Source of the DNA: Sphingomonas colocasiae
GTDB taxonomy: Bacteria > Pseudomonadota > Alphaproteobacteria > Sphingomonadales > Sphingomonadaceae
Assembly (NCBI RefSeq): GCF_019880585.1
Contig: NZ_JAINVV010000004.1
Span: 434,001-498,000, forward strand
DNA: 64,000 nt
Reading direction: 5' to 3'
This document shows positions 7,570 through 16,375 of the stretch, one piece after another. Each line of letters begins with the position of its first letter. The stretch's first letter is position 1. The translations under genes were made by a program, and so were the position numbers. Under the pieces are notes generated by a model. The model saw only the letters and a program-made list of their open reading frames with translations, ran no database searches and was not told the origin of the DNA.

Positions 7570-9087
7570 ATGACCGTCATCAAGGAAGCCGACCTGATCG
7601 AGAGCGTGGCCGACGCGCTCCAGTTCATCTCCTATTACCACCCGATGGATTATATCCGCGCGCTCGGCGCCGCCTATGAGGCGGAGGTCTCGCCCGCCGC
7701 GAAGGACGCGATCGCGCAGATCCTGACCAACAGCCGCATGTGCGCGGAGGGGCATCGCCCGATCTGCCAGGATACCGGCATCGTCACTGTGTTCGTCAAA
7801 TGGGGCCAGGATTGCCGGCTGGAATCGGACAAGTCTTTGCAGGAGGTGATCGACGAGGGCGTGCGCCGCGCCTATCGCAATCCCGAAAATCCGCTGCGCG
7901 CATCGATCCTCGCCGATCCGGCCTTCAGCCGCGTGAACACCAGGGACAACACGCCGTCCGTTCTCCATGTCGAGATGGTGCCGGGCAACAAGATTTCGGT
8001 CGACGTCGCGGCCAAGGGCGGCGGCAGCGAGAACAAGTCCAAGTTCAAGATGCTCAACCCCTCCGACTCGATCGTCGACTGGGTGCTGGAAATGGTGCCG
8101 CAGATGGGCGCGGGCTGGTGCCCGCCGGGCATGCTCGGCATCGGCATCGGCGGCACCGCCGAAAAGGCCGCGCTGCTTGCCAAGGAATCGCTGATGGGCG
8201 CGATCGACATGAGCCAGCTCAAGGCGCGTGGCCCCCGGAACAGGATCGAGGAACTGCGCATCGAGATCTACGACAAGGTCAATGCGCTGGGCATCGGCGC
8301 GCAGGGGCTGGGCGGGCTTTCGACGATCCTCGACGTCAAGATCATGGATTGGCCGACTCATGCCGCGTCCAAGCCGATCGCGATGATCCCCAATTGCGCG
8401 GCCACGCGCCATGCGCATTTCACGCTCGACGGATCGGGGCCGGCCTATCTCGAGCCGCCCAAGCTGTCCGAATGGCCCGACGTCAACTGGACGCCGAGCA
8501 AGGAAGCCATCCGCGTCGATCTCGACACGCTGACGCCGGACGTGGTGCAGAGCTGGAAGCATGGTGACCGGCTGCTGCTCAACGGCAAGATGCTCACCGG
8601 CCGCGATGCCGCGCACAAGCGCATCCAGGACATGCTGGCCAAGGGCGAGCCGCTGCCCGTCGAGTTTGCCGGGCGCGTCATCTATTATGTCGGCCCCGTC
8701 GATCCGGTGGGCGAGGAGATCGTCGGCCCCGCGGGTCCCACGACCGCGACGCGCATGGACAAGTTCACGCGCATGATGCTGGAGCAGGGGCTGCTCGCGA
8801 TGGTGGGCAAGGCCGAGCGCGGCCCCATGGCGATCGACGCGATCCGCGAGCACAAGTCCGCCTATCTGATGGCGGTCGGTGGTGCTGCGTATCTGGTCGC
8901 CAAGGCGATCAAGGGCTCCAAGGTCGTCGGTTTCCACGATCTCGGCATGGAAGCGATCTACGAGTTCGAGGTGCAGGACATGCCGGTGACGGTGGCCGTC
9001 GATGCCGAGGGCCAGAGCGTCCACCACCTCGCCCCGCTCGTCTGGCAGGACAAGATCCGCAAGGAAAAGCTGCTCGAAGGGGTTTGA
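7570..9087 (+). CDS. fumA: Fumarate hydratase, class I (iron-sulfur)
   Basis: 505 residues encoding the [4Fe-4S]-dependent, oxygen-sensitive fumarase that hydrates fumarate to malate in the TCA cycle. The N- and C-terminal domains found as separate subunits in archaea are fused. The three likely cluster ligands are Cys66 (ICQDTG), Cys184 (GWCPPGM) and Cys276 (IPNCAATR). Substrate-binding motifs GGGSENKS and VGPVDPVGEEIVGPAGPTT are intact. It stands alone between the repeat element at 7371-7480 and a REP-like hairpin at 9099. The symbol fumA is used for the family; fumB would be equally defensible. Confidence 0.95.
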   Translation: MTVIKEADLIESVADALQFISYYHPMDYIRALGAAYEAEVSPAAKDAIAQILTNSRMCAEGHRPICQDTGIVTVFVKWGQDCRLESDKSLQEVIDEGVRRAYRNPENPLRASILADPAFSRVNTRDNTPSVLHVEMVPGNKISVDVAAKGGGSENKSKFKMLNPSDSIVDWVLEMVPQMGAGWCPPGMLGIGIGGTAEKAALLAKESLMGAIDMSQLKARGPRNRIEELRIEIYDKVNALGIGAQGLGGLSTILDVKIMDWPTHAASKPIAMIPNCAATRHAHFTLDGSGPAYLEPPKLSEWPDVNWTPSKEAIRVDLDTLTPDVVQSWKHGDRLLLNGKMLTGRDAAHKRIQDMLAKGEPLPVEFAGRVIYYVGPVDPVGEEIVGPAGPTTATRMDKFTRMMLEQGLLAMVGKAERGPMAIDAIREHKSAYLMAVGGAAYLVAKAIKGSKVVGFHDLGMEAIYEFEVQDMPVTVAVDAEGQSVHHLAPLVWQDKIRKEKLLEGV

Positions 9088-9098
9088 TCCGGATTTCT

Positions 9099-9147
9099 CC
9101 TCCCCATCGTTAGATGGGGAGGGAGGCCACGACGCGAAGCGGCGTGG
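9099..9147. repeat. REP-like double palindrome
   Basis: Two adjacent hairpins: a perfect 10-bp stem (9099-9108 with 9113-9122, loop GTTA) and an imperfect 9-bp stem (9127-9135 with 9139-9147). This type of intergenic palindrome, with CCACGACGCGAAGC-like sequence, is familiar from sphingomonads and Caulobacter relatives. It also sits where a terminator for the fumarase gene would be expected. Confidence 0.65.
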
Positions 9148-9188
9148 TGGAGGGGAGGTACGATGCTCATGTCACTCGGAATCCCGAC

Positions 9189-10112
9189 TTGATCACCTCC
9201 CCCATCTGGCTGCCCGCGACATTGATCGGCGGAGTGCTCCAGGCGTGGCGGACGGCGGTGCAGCGGCGGGTGAGCCAGACGCTGTCGCTGAACGCCGCCG
9301 GACTGGTGCGCTATCTTTACGGGCTGCCCTTCGCGATCGCGATCGCCTGCTTCTACCAGTTCCTGATCGCGCCGGCGCCCATTCCGGCGATGGGGATGCT
9401 GTTCGTCCCATTTTGCGCGGCGGCGGGATTGGCGCAGATCGTGGCGACGAATTTGCTGCTGATGGCGTTCGAGCAGCGCAATTTCGTTGTCGGCACCGCC
9501 TATTCGAAGACCGAGGCGGTGCAGGGTGCGCTGCTGTCGATGCTGTTGCTCGGCGAGCGGTTGAGCCTGCTCGCCTGGGCCGGGATCGTGGCCGGCGTGA
9601 TCGGGGTGATGATCCTGTCGACCGGGGGCAAAAGGATGGCGTCGGGCGAGCTGCTGCGCGCGCTCGGCCAGCCCGCCGCGCGCTACGGCATCGCTTCCGG
9701 CCTGTTCTTCGCGCTCACCGCCGTCGCGGTACGGCGCTCGACCGCCGAGATCGCGACCGACGATCCGATCCGCTCCGCGCTGTCGGCGCTGGTGGTGACG
9801 ATCGCGCTTCAGACGCTCATGCAGGGTGGCTGGCTGTTCTGGCGCGAACGCAGCCAGGTGCGCGCGGTGTTCGCGAGCTGGCGGGTTTCCGGCCAGGTCG
9901 GGCTGTTGTCCGCGCTCGGCTCCGCCTGCTGGTTCACCGGCTTCGCCACCGCACCGGTCGCGCTCGTCCGGATCGTCGGTCAGGTGGAGATGGTCTTCAC
10001 GCTGGGCTTCGCGCATTTCTATCTGCGCGAACGGCTGCGCGGCAGCGAAGTCGCCGGGCTCGGGCTGGTAGTGCTGGGCGTGGTGCTGGCGCTTGGCGGA
10101 TCGGTGCGGTGA
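9189..10112 (+). CDS. EamA/DMT-family permease
   Basis: About 307 residues if read from the TTG at 9189. A longer frame from the ATG at 9114 would translate half of the REP-like hairpin and is unlikely. Roughly ten hydrophobic helices occur in two halves, the layout of EamA drug/metabolite transporters. The second half ends with the typical VALVRIVGQVEMVFTLGF and LRERLRGSEVAGLGLVVLGV segments. It should be an inner-membrane exporter or importer of small metabolites; the substrate cannot be predicted. It overlaps or abuts the exported-protein gene that follows, so the two are probably co-translated. Confidence 0.85.
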   Translation: MITSPIWLPATLIGGVLQAWRTAVQRRVSQTLSLNAAGLVRYLYGLPFAIAIACFYQFLIAPAPIPAMGMLFVPFCAAAGLAQIVATNLLLMAFEQRNFVVGTAYSKTEAVQGALLSMLLLGERLSLLAWAGIVAGVIGVMILSTGGKRMASGELLRALGQPAARYGIASGLFFALTAVAVRRSTAEIATDDPIRSALSALVVTIALQTLMQGGWLFWRERSQVRAVFASWRVSGQVGLLSALGSACWFTGFATAPVALVRIVGQVEMVFTLGFAHFYLRERLRGSEVAGLGLVVLGVVLALGGSVR

Positions 10113-10117
10113 CGACG

Positions 10118-10591
10118 ATGCGGCCGGCGATCATGGCGGTGGTGCTGGGGCTGGGTTTGCCGATGGCGCAGGTGCAGGCGCGATCGTCGAACCCGAACGG
10201 GCAGGCGCGCGAGGCGCCGCGCGATATCGCGATCGGCGATCCGCAGCGGGCGATGATGCTGGATGCGCTGCACAAGGCGGTCGACCGCGAATTGGGCCAG
10301 CCCAGCCGCTTCATCGTCAGGACGTTGCGCGTGCAGGGCCGCTGGGGTCACGCGGTGGTCGATCCCCGGACGCCGTCGGGCGGGCGCATCGACATGGCGA
10401 GGACCAGCCAGGCCGAGGCCGCGCGCGAAGGGTTGCTCGACGGCGATACCATCCACGCGCTGCTCGAACGCCGCAAAACCGGCTGGACCATCAGGGCATG
10501 GATGATCGCGCCCACCGATGTCGGCTGGGCAGGCTGGCCCGCGGACTATGGCGTGCCTTACGAGTTGCTGGGGCTGCCGGCCCCCGATTGA
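10118..10591 (+). CDS. Exported hypothetical protein
   Basis: 157 residues from the ATG at 10118. A GTG at 10109 would overlap the EamA stop as GTGA and is also possible. An N-terminal signal peptide (MRPAIMAVVLGLGLPMAQVQA, cleavage after AQVQA) is followed by a ~130-residue soluble domain with MMLDALHKAVDRELGQPSRF and a basic/aromatic C-terminal half (KTGWTIRAWMIAPTDVGW). The tryptophan-rich end is characteristic, but I recognise no family. Its last 34 bases overlap the convergent ArsR gene. Confidence 0.75.
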   Translation: MRPAIMAVVLGLGLPMAQVQARSSNPNGQAREAPRDIAIGDPQRAMMLDALHKAVDRELGQPSRFIVRTLRVQGRWGHAVVDPRTPSGGRIDMARTSQAEAAREGLLDGDTIHALLERRKTGWTIRAWMIAPTDVGWAGWPADYGVPYELLGLPAPD

Positions 10592-10917
10592 GCCGGCGGT
10601 TTGCGACGCCGCTTCGGTTTCCGTTCTTCGGCGACATCCAGCAGCGTCTGCAGCCGGACATCGCCGAACTTGCCGATCCAGCGCCGGACGATCTGCGCGA
10701 GCGGCACCGGATTGAGATAGTGGAGCTTTTCCCGCCCGCGTCGACGGACCGCGACGAGGTTGGCCGCTTCCAGCACGGCCAGGTGTTTCGAAACCGCCTG
10801 GCGCGACATCGCCAGATCGGTGCAGAGAGCGCTGAGCGTCTGGCCGTTATCGGCGAAGAGGCGATCGAGAAGTTCGCGCCGGCTTTCGTCGGCCAGCGCA
10901 CGGAAGATATCGGTCAT
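10558..10917 (-). CDS. ArsR-family transcriptional regulator
   Basis: 119 residues from MTDIFRALADESRREL, the classical ArsR/SmtB start. The winged helix spans ~1-85 with recognition helix AMSRQAVSKHLAVLEAANLV and wing VRRRGREKLHYLNP. No metal-binding CxC motif is present, so it belongs to the non-metal (SdpR/autorepressor-like) group. The C-terminus is basic (ERKPKRRRK). A perfect palindrome 13 bp upstream of the start (10930-10945) is the probable operator. The neighbour across the operator is the metallo-hydrolase gene at 11067, a likely second target. Confidence 0.9.
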   Translation of the reverse strand: MTDIFRALADESRRELLDRLFADNGQTLSALCTDLAMSRQAVSKHLAVLEAANLVAVRRRGREKLHYLNPVPLAQIVRRWIGKFGDVRLQTLLDVAEERKPKRRRKPPAQSGAGSPSNS

Positions 10918-10929
10918 CGATGCAATTAG

Positions 10930-10959
10930 GCAACCATATGGTTGCATGTCAACCGGTTG
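10930..10959. promoter_or_regulatory. Putative ArsR operator (two palindromes)
   Basis: A perfect 16-bp palindrome GCAACCATATGGTTGC at 10930-10945 is followed by CAACCGGTTG at 10950-10959, which repeats the same half-sites (CAACC/GGTTG) without the 4-bp spacer. It lies between the divergent arsR-type gene and the metallo-hydrolase. ArsR proteins of the SdpR-like group bind CAACC-N4-GGTTG sites; binding here is inferred. Confidence 0.7.
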
Positions 10960-10987
10960 AAGTGGCTGAGGTTCGCTGCCGGTTACC

Positions 10988-11033
10988 GTGATTTTCGAGC
11001 CGGCGGGTGATTCCATCCGCCCCGGAACCGCTC
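10988..11033. repeat. 46-bp dispersed repeat, copy Y
   Basis: Aligns over 46 bases without gaps to 61275-61320. The core GGCGGG...CCGCC hairpin around TGATTCC keeps its pairing, with a G-C pair here replacing an A-T pair in the other copy. It lies in the leader of the metallo-hydrolase gene. Confidence 0.6.
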
Positions 11034-11066
11034 TATGCATCGGCCGGCTCGATATCCGGAGAGATT

Positions 11067-12239
11067 ATGCGAAGCGCGCGGCTGCTCAAGGCGTTGGTCA
11101 CGGTCCTATGGTTCGCCGCAATCGCGGCGTGCCTCGCGATCACCATCGTGCCGCCGTTCCTCGATCGCATCTATTATCGGGGGGCGGCGAGCGATCATTT
11201 CGACGGCGCCCGCTTCTTCAATCCCGATGGCGAGGACACCGTTCGCCCGCCCACCGGCGGCGGGCGCAGCGGCTTCCTGTTTCGCTGGGTGTTCGGCAGC
11301 GACGATCGCCCCGCCTGGCCGCTCGGGATTGCCGTGGCGCAGACGAAGCCGGCGGCGCGGGTGGAGGGCGATGCGATGGTCGCGACCTGGGTCGGCCATG
11401 CCACGATGCTCGTCCAGACCCAGGGGCTCAACATCCTGACCGATCCGATCTGGGCCGATGTGGCGGGGCCGTTCGACCGGATCGGCCCCAGGCGCATCGC
11501 GCCGCCTGGCATCCGGTTCCAGGACCTGCCGAAGATCGACCTGATCGTCGTCAGCCACAATCATTACGACCATATGGATCTCGCGACGCTTAAACGGCTG
11601 TGGGATCGCGACCGGCCGAGGATCGTGACGAGCCTGGGCAATGACACGCTGATTCGCGGCGCCGGCGCCGAGGCGATCGCGCTCGACTGGGGCGGGCGGC
11701 TGACGCTGAAGCCCGGCATCGATGTCGTGGTGACGCGCAACCATCATTGGGGCAGCCGCTGGGGCACCGATCGCAACCGTGCGCTCTGGTCCAGCTTCAC
11801 CGTCACCCTGCCGGGCGGCAATATCTTCTTCGCGGGCGATACCGGTCCCGGTGACATGAAATGGCCCGGCGAGGCGGCGAAGCTCGGCCCCGTCCGCCTC
11901 GCGATCCTGCCGATCGGCGCCTTCCGCTTCGAGCCGGGCCAGATGAAGACGGGCAGCCATATCGGCCCGCGCGAGGCGGTGGAGGTGTTTTCCGCATTGG
12001 GCGCGTCGTTCGGCCTGCCCATCCATTGGGGCACTTTCCGCCTCTCTTACGAGGCCTATGACACGCCGCCGCAGATGCTCGATCTCTTCGCCCGTTGCGC
12101 GGGTTATGGACCCGATATCTTCCGGCCCCGGCGGATCGGCGTGGCCGTCAGCGTACCGGCATATCGGCCGCCGGTGCGCGGGCCTGCCGAACCCAGGGAT
12201 TGCATGGAGGGCTCGGCGGCGTTGAGCGCGCTCAAATAG
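11067..12239 (+). CDS. NAPE-PLD-like metallo-beta-lactamase-fold hydrolase
   Basis: 390 residues from the ATG preceded by GGAGAG. One N-terminal hydrophobic helix (~8-28) makes it membrane-anchored or exported. The metallo-beta-lactamase core has the zinc motif SHNHYDHMD (HxHxDH), an upstream WVGHATML segment, FAGDTGPG with the bridging Asp, and late His residues (SHIGPRE, PIHWGTF). This pattern matches the UlaG/NAPE-PLD branch, whose members hydrolyse phosphodiesters such as N-acyl-phosphatidylethanolamine. Phospholipase activity is therefore plausible but not shown. It sits divergently from the ArsR regulator and probably shares its operator. Confidence 0.85.
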   Translation: MRSARLLKALVTVLWFAAIAACLAITIVPPFLDRIYYRGAASDHFDGARFFNPDGEDTVRPPTGGGRSGFLFRWVFGSDDRPAWPLGIAVAQTKPAARVEGDAMVATWVGHATMLVQTQGLNILTDPIWADVAGPFDRIGPRRIAPPGIRFQDLPKIDLIVVSHNHYDHMDLATLKRLWDRDRPRIVTSLGNDTLIRGAGAEAIALDWGGRLTLKPGIDVVVTRNHHWGSRWGTDRNRALWSSFTVTLPGGNIFFAGDTGPGDMKWPGEAAKLGPVRLAILPIGAFRFEPGQMKTGSHIGPREAVEVFSALGASFGLPIHWGTFRLSYEAYDTPPQMLDLFARCAGYGPDIFRPRRIGVAVSVPAYRPPVRGPAEPRDCMEGSAALSALK

Positions 12240-12324
12240 CGAGCCGGGCCAAGCCGTCCGCCAGGCCGGCTTTTCGGTATTGTTGCCGATTTACAATTTT
12301 CGGGGCGTCTGATCTATCCGGGGA

Positions 12325-14670
12325 ATGCATCCCATGCCCCAGGCAGTCCGCCGTTCGCTCGCCACGCTGTTCGCGCTTGCGACAGCCATGGTTTCCCAAC
12401 CCGCGCTTGCGCGTCAGCCGGGCGTTTCGATCGTTCGGACGAGCTTCGGCATTCCGCATATCACCGCGCGCGACTGGCGCGGGCTGGGCTACGGCTATGG
12501 CTATGTCGCGGCGGAGGACAATCTCTGCATCCTCGCCGACGCCTTCGTCACCTTCCGAGGCGAACGGTCGCGTTATTTCGGTGGCGACGGTCGCCGGCCC
12601 AAGGGCGGCACGCTGGGGACGCCGGTCAATCTCGAATCCGATTTCTTCTTTCGCCAGGTTGCCGACGATGCGCAGATCGCGCGTTTCCGCGGCGCGCAGC
12701 CGGCCGATCTCGATGCGCTGATCGCCGGTTATGCCGCCGGTTACAGCCGCTATGCCGGCGAGGTGCGCGGCGGCGGCCATGCCGGCCGCCATGCCGATTG
12801 CCGCGATGCCCCATGGCTGACCGCCGCGTCGGCGGAGGATATCTATCGCCGCCTCTATGCGCTGTCGCTCACCGCCAGCTCGATCAATTTCATCGAGGCG
12901 ATCGGCGGCGCGCAGCCGCCGGCGAAGGCGGGCGCGGCGACGGCGGAGCGGCAACGCCCGCAGCAGCTCGCCTGGACGCTGCCCTCGGAACGCGATCCCG
13001 ATTTCGGCAGCAACATGTTCGGCTTCGGCAGCGAGGCGACGGGGAGCAAGCACGGGCTGCTGCTCGGCAATCCGCACTGGTACTGGAAAAGCGTCGACCG
13101 CTTCCAGCAGGTCCATCTGAAGATACCCGGCAAGATCGACGTGCAGGGCGTCTCGATCGTCGGCGTGCCGGTGGTGCAGGTCGGTTTCAACCGCGACGTG
13201 GCGTGGAGCCATACCGTCTCCACCGCGTCGCGCTTCACGCTCTACAAGCTCAAGCTCGTCGACGGCGACCCCACCGCCTATCTCTATGACGGCAAGGTCC
13301 GGCGGATGACGTCGCGGCCGATCACCGTGCAGGTGAAGGCGGAGGACGGCAGCCTGCGCGCCGTTACGCGCACGCTGTATCGTTCACATTATGGATCGAT
13401 GCTGGCGACGGGCTGGACGGGCACGGAGGCGGTGACGATCCGCGACGTCAATGCCGAGAATTTCCGTCTCTACCGCAACTGGCTGCGCCTGGATCAGGCG
13501 AAGAATCTCGACGATTTCATCCGCATCCAGCGCGAGGAGGTCGCGATCCCCTGGGTGAACACGGTCGCGGTGGGGCGCAACGATAATCGCGCCTGGTATG
13601 CCGATATCGGCACCGTGCCCAATGTCAGCGATGCCAAGCGCGCGGCCTGCGGCGTCGCCAAGGCGACGCTCGACGGCTCGCGTTCGGACTGCGAGTGGGA
13701 TGTGGACGCGGATACGCCGCAGCCCGGCGCGCTGGGCGTATCGAAACTGCCGTCGATCGAACGCCGCGACTATGTGGCGAACATGAACGACAGCTATTGG
13801 CTGGCCAATCCCAAGGCGCCGCTGACCGGCTATCCCACGATCATCGGCGCGGTCGATTATGAACAATCGCTGCGTACGCGGATGGGGCATCGCCTGGTGC
13901 AGGATCGGTTCGCGGGCGCCGATGGCCTTGCGGGACACGGCATCACCAGTGAGTCGCTTCGGGACATCACGCTCAACAACCGTGTGCTGAGTGCCGAACT
14001 GTTCCTCGATGCGGTGCTGGAGGGGCCGTGCCGCAAACAAAGCATCCGGCTGGCCGATCCCGCAGCCGATGTGGATGTGTCGAAGGCCTGTGGCGTCCTC
14101 GCGAAATGGGATCGGCGCGGCAATGCCGATTCGGTCGGTGCGCATATCTGGGATCGCTTCTGGGAGGAGATGAAGGCCATCCCGTCCGAGACGCGCTACA
14201 GCGTGCCCTTCGATCCCGCGCGTCCGCTGGAAACGCCGCGCGGGCTGCGCGTGGAGTTGCCGGCCATCGAGCAGGCTTTCGCCGCCGCGGTGCGCGTGAT
14301 CGAGCGCAGCGGAGTGCCCCTCGATGCGCCGCGCTCCGCCTATCAATATCTGACCGATGCCGACGGCACGAAGATTCCGATCGCGGGCGGCTGCGGCCCG
14401 CTGGGCTATTTCGCGATCGCCTGCACCCAGATCACGGAGGAAGGGCCGGTCGTGGGCGGCCATGGCAACAGCTATATCCAGGTCGTCGGCTTCGACGACA
14501 AGGGCGTGGTGCCCTATACGCTGGAAGTGCCGTCGCAATCGACCGATCCCGCATCGCCCTGGTATCGCGACTATACGCGCGCCTATGCGCGCAAGGCGTG
14601 GCACCGCGCACCGTTCACCGAACAGGAGATCCGGCGTACGACGGTTGCGAAGATGACGCTCGTCGAATGA
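12325..14670 (+). CDS. Exported Ntn-hydrolase acylase (penicillin/AHL-acylase family)
   Basis: 781 residues from the ATG at 12325; the ATG at 12334 is better spaced from GGGGA. A signal peptide ends near QPALA. The precursor layout is that of penicillin acylases: an alpha chain (~30-200), a linker, then a beta chain beginning at Ser229 in FGSNMFGF, the autoproteolysis site and catalytic nucleophile. LLLGNPHWYW has NPH rather than DPH, as in PvdQ and aculeacin-type acylases that remove long acyl chains from homoserine lactones or lipopeptides. A Cys-containing linker (HADCRDAPW) is present. Followed after 20 nt by an exported amidohydrolase, so both may process the same amide. Substrate is unproven. 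Confidence 0.88.
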   Translation: MHPMPQAVRRSLATLFALATAMVSQPALARQPGVSIVRTSFGIPHITARDWRGLGYGYGYVAAEDNLCILADAFVTFRGERSRYFGGDGRRPKGGTLGTPVNLESDFFFRQVADDAQIARFRGAQPADLDALIAGYAAGYSRYAGEVRGGGHAGRHADCRDAPWLTAASAEDIYRRLYALSLTASSINFIEAIGGAQPPAKAGAATAERQRPQQLAWTLPSERDPDFGSNMFGFGSEATGSKHGLLLGNPHWYWKSVDRFQQVHLKIPGKIDVQGVSIVGVPVVQVGFNRDVAWSHTVSTASRFTLYKLKLVDGDPTAYLYDGKVRRMTSRPITVQVKAEDGSLRAVTRTLYRSHYGSMLATGWTGTEAVTIRDVNAENFRLYRNWLRLDQAKNLDDFIRIQREEVAIPWVNTVAVGRNDNRAWYADIGTVPNVSDAKRAACGVAKATLDGSRSDCEWDVDADTPQPGALGVSKLPSIERRDYVANMNDSYWLANPKAPLTGYPTIIGAVDYEQSLRTRMGHRLVQDRFAGADGLAGHGITSESLRDITLNNRVLSAELFLDAVLEGPCRKQSIRLADPAADVDVSKACGVLAKWDRRGNADSVGAHIWDRFWEEMKAIPSETRYSVPFDPARPLETPRGLRVELPAIEQAFAAAVRVIERSGVPLDAPRSAYQYLTDADGTKIPIAGGCGPLGYFAIACTQITEEGPVVGGHGNSYIQVVGFDDKGVVPYTLEVPSQSTDPASPWYRDYTRAYARKAWHRAPFTEQEIRRTTVAKMTLVE

Positions 14671-14690
14671 GGTAAAAGGAGGAGGGGACC

Positions 14691-16268
14691 GTGCCGGAGA
14701 TCGCCTGGATTCGAGCCGGGATCGCGAAATTCGGCCGGGCGATCCCGCGCCTGGCGGCGGCCTGCGCGCTGGCGGTGGCCGGCCTGGTCCTGCCGGATGG
14801 TATGGCGCAGGCGCGCGCGCCGGCCCGCGAGGTTGCCGATATCCTGATCGCGCAGGGCACGCTCGTCACCATGGATCCCGCGCGGCGCGTGATCGAGGAT
14901 GGCGCCGTGGCGATCGTCGGAAACCGGATCGTCGCGGTCGGAACCACGGCGGAACTGCGCGCGCGCTTCCGCCCGCGCACGGTGATCGATGCGCGTCGCA
15001 AGGTGGTGATGCCGGGGCTGATCGACGGCCATGGCCATGCCGGCCATGCGATGTTCAAGTCGCTGGGCGCCGACAGCGCCGATTGGAACGAAGCCGTCGA
15101 GCGGATGTACGCTCATGGCTCGACGGCCGATTTCTGGAGAGCGGACGCGCTGCTCGCCGGGCTGGAGCGTTTGAAGTCCGGCGTGACCACCTCGGTCAAC
15201 GTCTTCGGCGGCGGATCGGATGTCTATCGCGTCGATGATCCCGGATATGGCGATGCCTATCTGGGCGCGATCGAGGCGATCGGCCTACGCTGGTTCCTGG
15301 GCGTCGGGCCGCGCCGGGGCCCCTATCCCAGCAGATTCACCGAATGGGACGGCGAGGCGCGCAGGGATGTCGAACGATCCTTCGACCAGCAGATCGCGGT
15401 GGCCGAGACGCTGATCCGCAAATGGCATGGCGCGGCCGGAGGGCGTGTGAACATGGCGGTCGCCTATCCGACGATCAGCCCGGATCCGAAGCTGGAAGGC
15501 GCGGCGCTCGAAGCGGTGAAGCGCGAGGCGCGGACGGCGCGGGACCTGTCGAAGCGCCACCATGTGCTGTTCCTGCAGGACGGCCACACGCGCGGCACCG
15601 TCAAATTCGCCAATGACGAACTCGGGCTGCTCGGCCCGGATGCGATCTTCTCGCACGCGACCAGCCTGACCGATGAGGAGATCAAGCTGATCGCGTCGAC
15701 GGGGACGCGCATCTCGCACAATCCCAGCGCGATCTTCTCGATGTACGGCCGCAATCCGACGACCGAACTGATCGACGCGGGGGCCACGGTCATGCTCGGA
15801 TCCGACGGCGTCGCGCCGGACCGAAGCTACGACATGTTCCGCCACATGTTTCAGGCGACGCGCTATCATCGCTTCTACTTCCATGATTCCAACGTGCTGC
15901 CGGCGGGCAAGGTGCTGGAAATGGCGACGGTCGATGCGGCGCGGGCGCTGGGCCTGGAAAAGGAGATCGGCTCGCTCGAACCCGGCAAGAAGGCCGACAT
16001 CATTCTGGTCGACTGGTTCAAGCCCCATCTCGTGCCGATGAACATGCCCGTCCATCGCATGGTCTATTTCGCCAATGGCGCCGATGTCGCGACGGTGCTG
16101 GTCGACGGCCGCGTGCTGATGCGCGACCGCAAGGTGCTGACCATCGACGAGGAACAGGCGCTGCTGACGGCGCAGCGCGAGGCGGATCTGGCGATCCGCC
16201 GTGCGGGGCTGGAGCGGCTGACCACGTTTCCCGAAGGATTCTGGGGTTCGACGAAGCTGAAGCCCTGA
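14691..16268 (+). CDS. Exported amidohydrolase (TrzN/SsnA-like)
   Basis: 525 residues from a GTG with AGGAGG upstream. Residues ~18-42 form a signal peptide ending AQARAPA. The amidohydrolase barrel follows, with the metal-binding LIDGHGHAGHAM, a later His in FLQDGHT, SHATSL, and MLGSDGVAPD carrying the catalytic Asp. The composite beta domain returns at the C-terminus (GSLEPGKKADIILVD). This is the deaminase/dechlorinase-type branch of the superfamily, but export is unusual for it; exported members often hydrolyse amide or peptide bonds. It is co-transcribed with the acylase. The stop codon begins the repeated element at 16266-16375. Confidence 0.88.
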   Translation: MPEIAWIRAGIAKFGRAIPRLAAACALAVAGLVLPDGMAQARAPAREVADILIAQGTLVTMDPARRVIEDGAVAIVGNRIVAVGTTAELRARFRPRTVIDARRKVVMPGLIDGHGHAGHAMFKSLGADSADWNEAVERMYAHGSTADFWRADALLAGLERLKSGVTTSVNVFGGGSDVYRVDDPGYGDAYLGAIEAIGLRWFLGVGPRRGPYPSRFTEWDGEARRDVERSFDQQIAVAETLIRKWHGAAGGRVNMAVAYPTISPDPKLEGAALEAVKREARTARDLSKRHHVLFLQDGHTRGTVKFANDELGLLGPDAIFSHATSLTDEEIKLIASTGTRISHNPSAIFSMYGRNPTTELIDAGATVMLGSDGVAPDRSYDMFRHMFQATRYHRFYFHDSNVLPAGKVLEMATVDAARALGLEKEIGSLEPGKKADIILVDWFKPHLVPMNMPVHRMVYFANGADVATVLVDGRVLMRDRKVLTIDEEQALLTAQREADLAIRRAGLERLTTFPEGFWGSTKLKP

Positions 16269-16375
16269 TCCGGTCTCGGTGGGTTCGCCCCGTCGAGACC
16301 CGGATCAGGCCCGCGCGGCGCCTGAGCGGATCGATCCCGGATGCGTCGGCATCGTCGGGATCGCATATCAGCGTC
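16266..16375 (+). repeat. ~110-bp 3' element, copy B
   Basis: Begins at the amidohydrolase stop codon and runs to the convergent trmB stop. It aligns with 7371-7480. The first hairpin is GGTCTCG...CGAGACC with a TTCG loop. The second is GATCCCG-GATGC pairing with GCATC-CGGGATC around loop GTCG, with a 2-nt bulge. Base changes relative to copy A are often compensated. Confidence 0.65.

Noticed and set aside
9002-10591. A 529-codon plus-strand frame across the EamA gene
   Set aside because: Only its last ~157 codons (from 10118) start with a signal peptide and look like protein; the earlier part is an Arg-rich shadow of the EamA frame.
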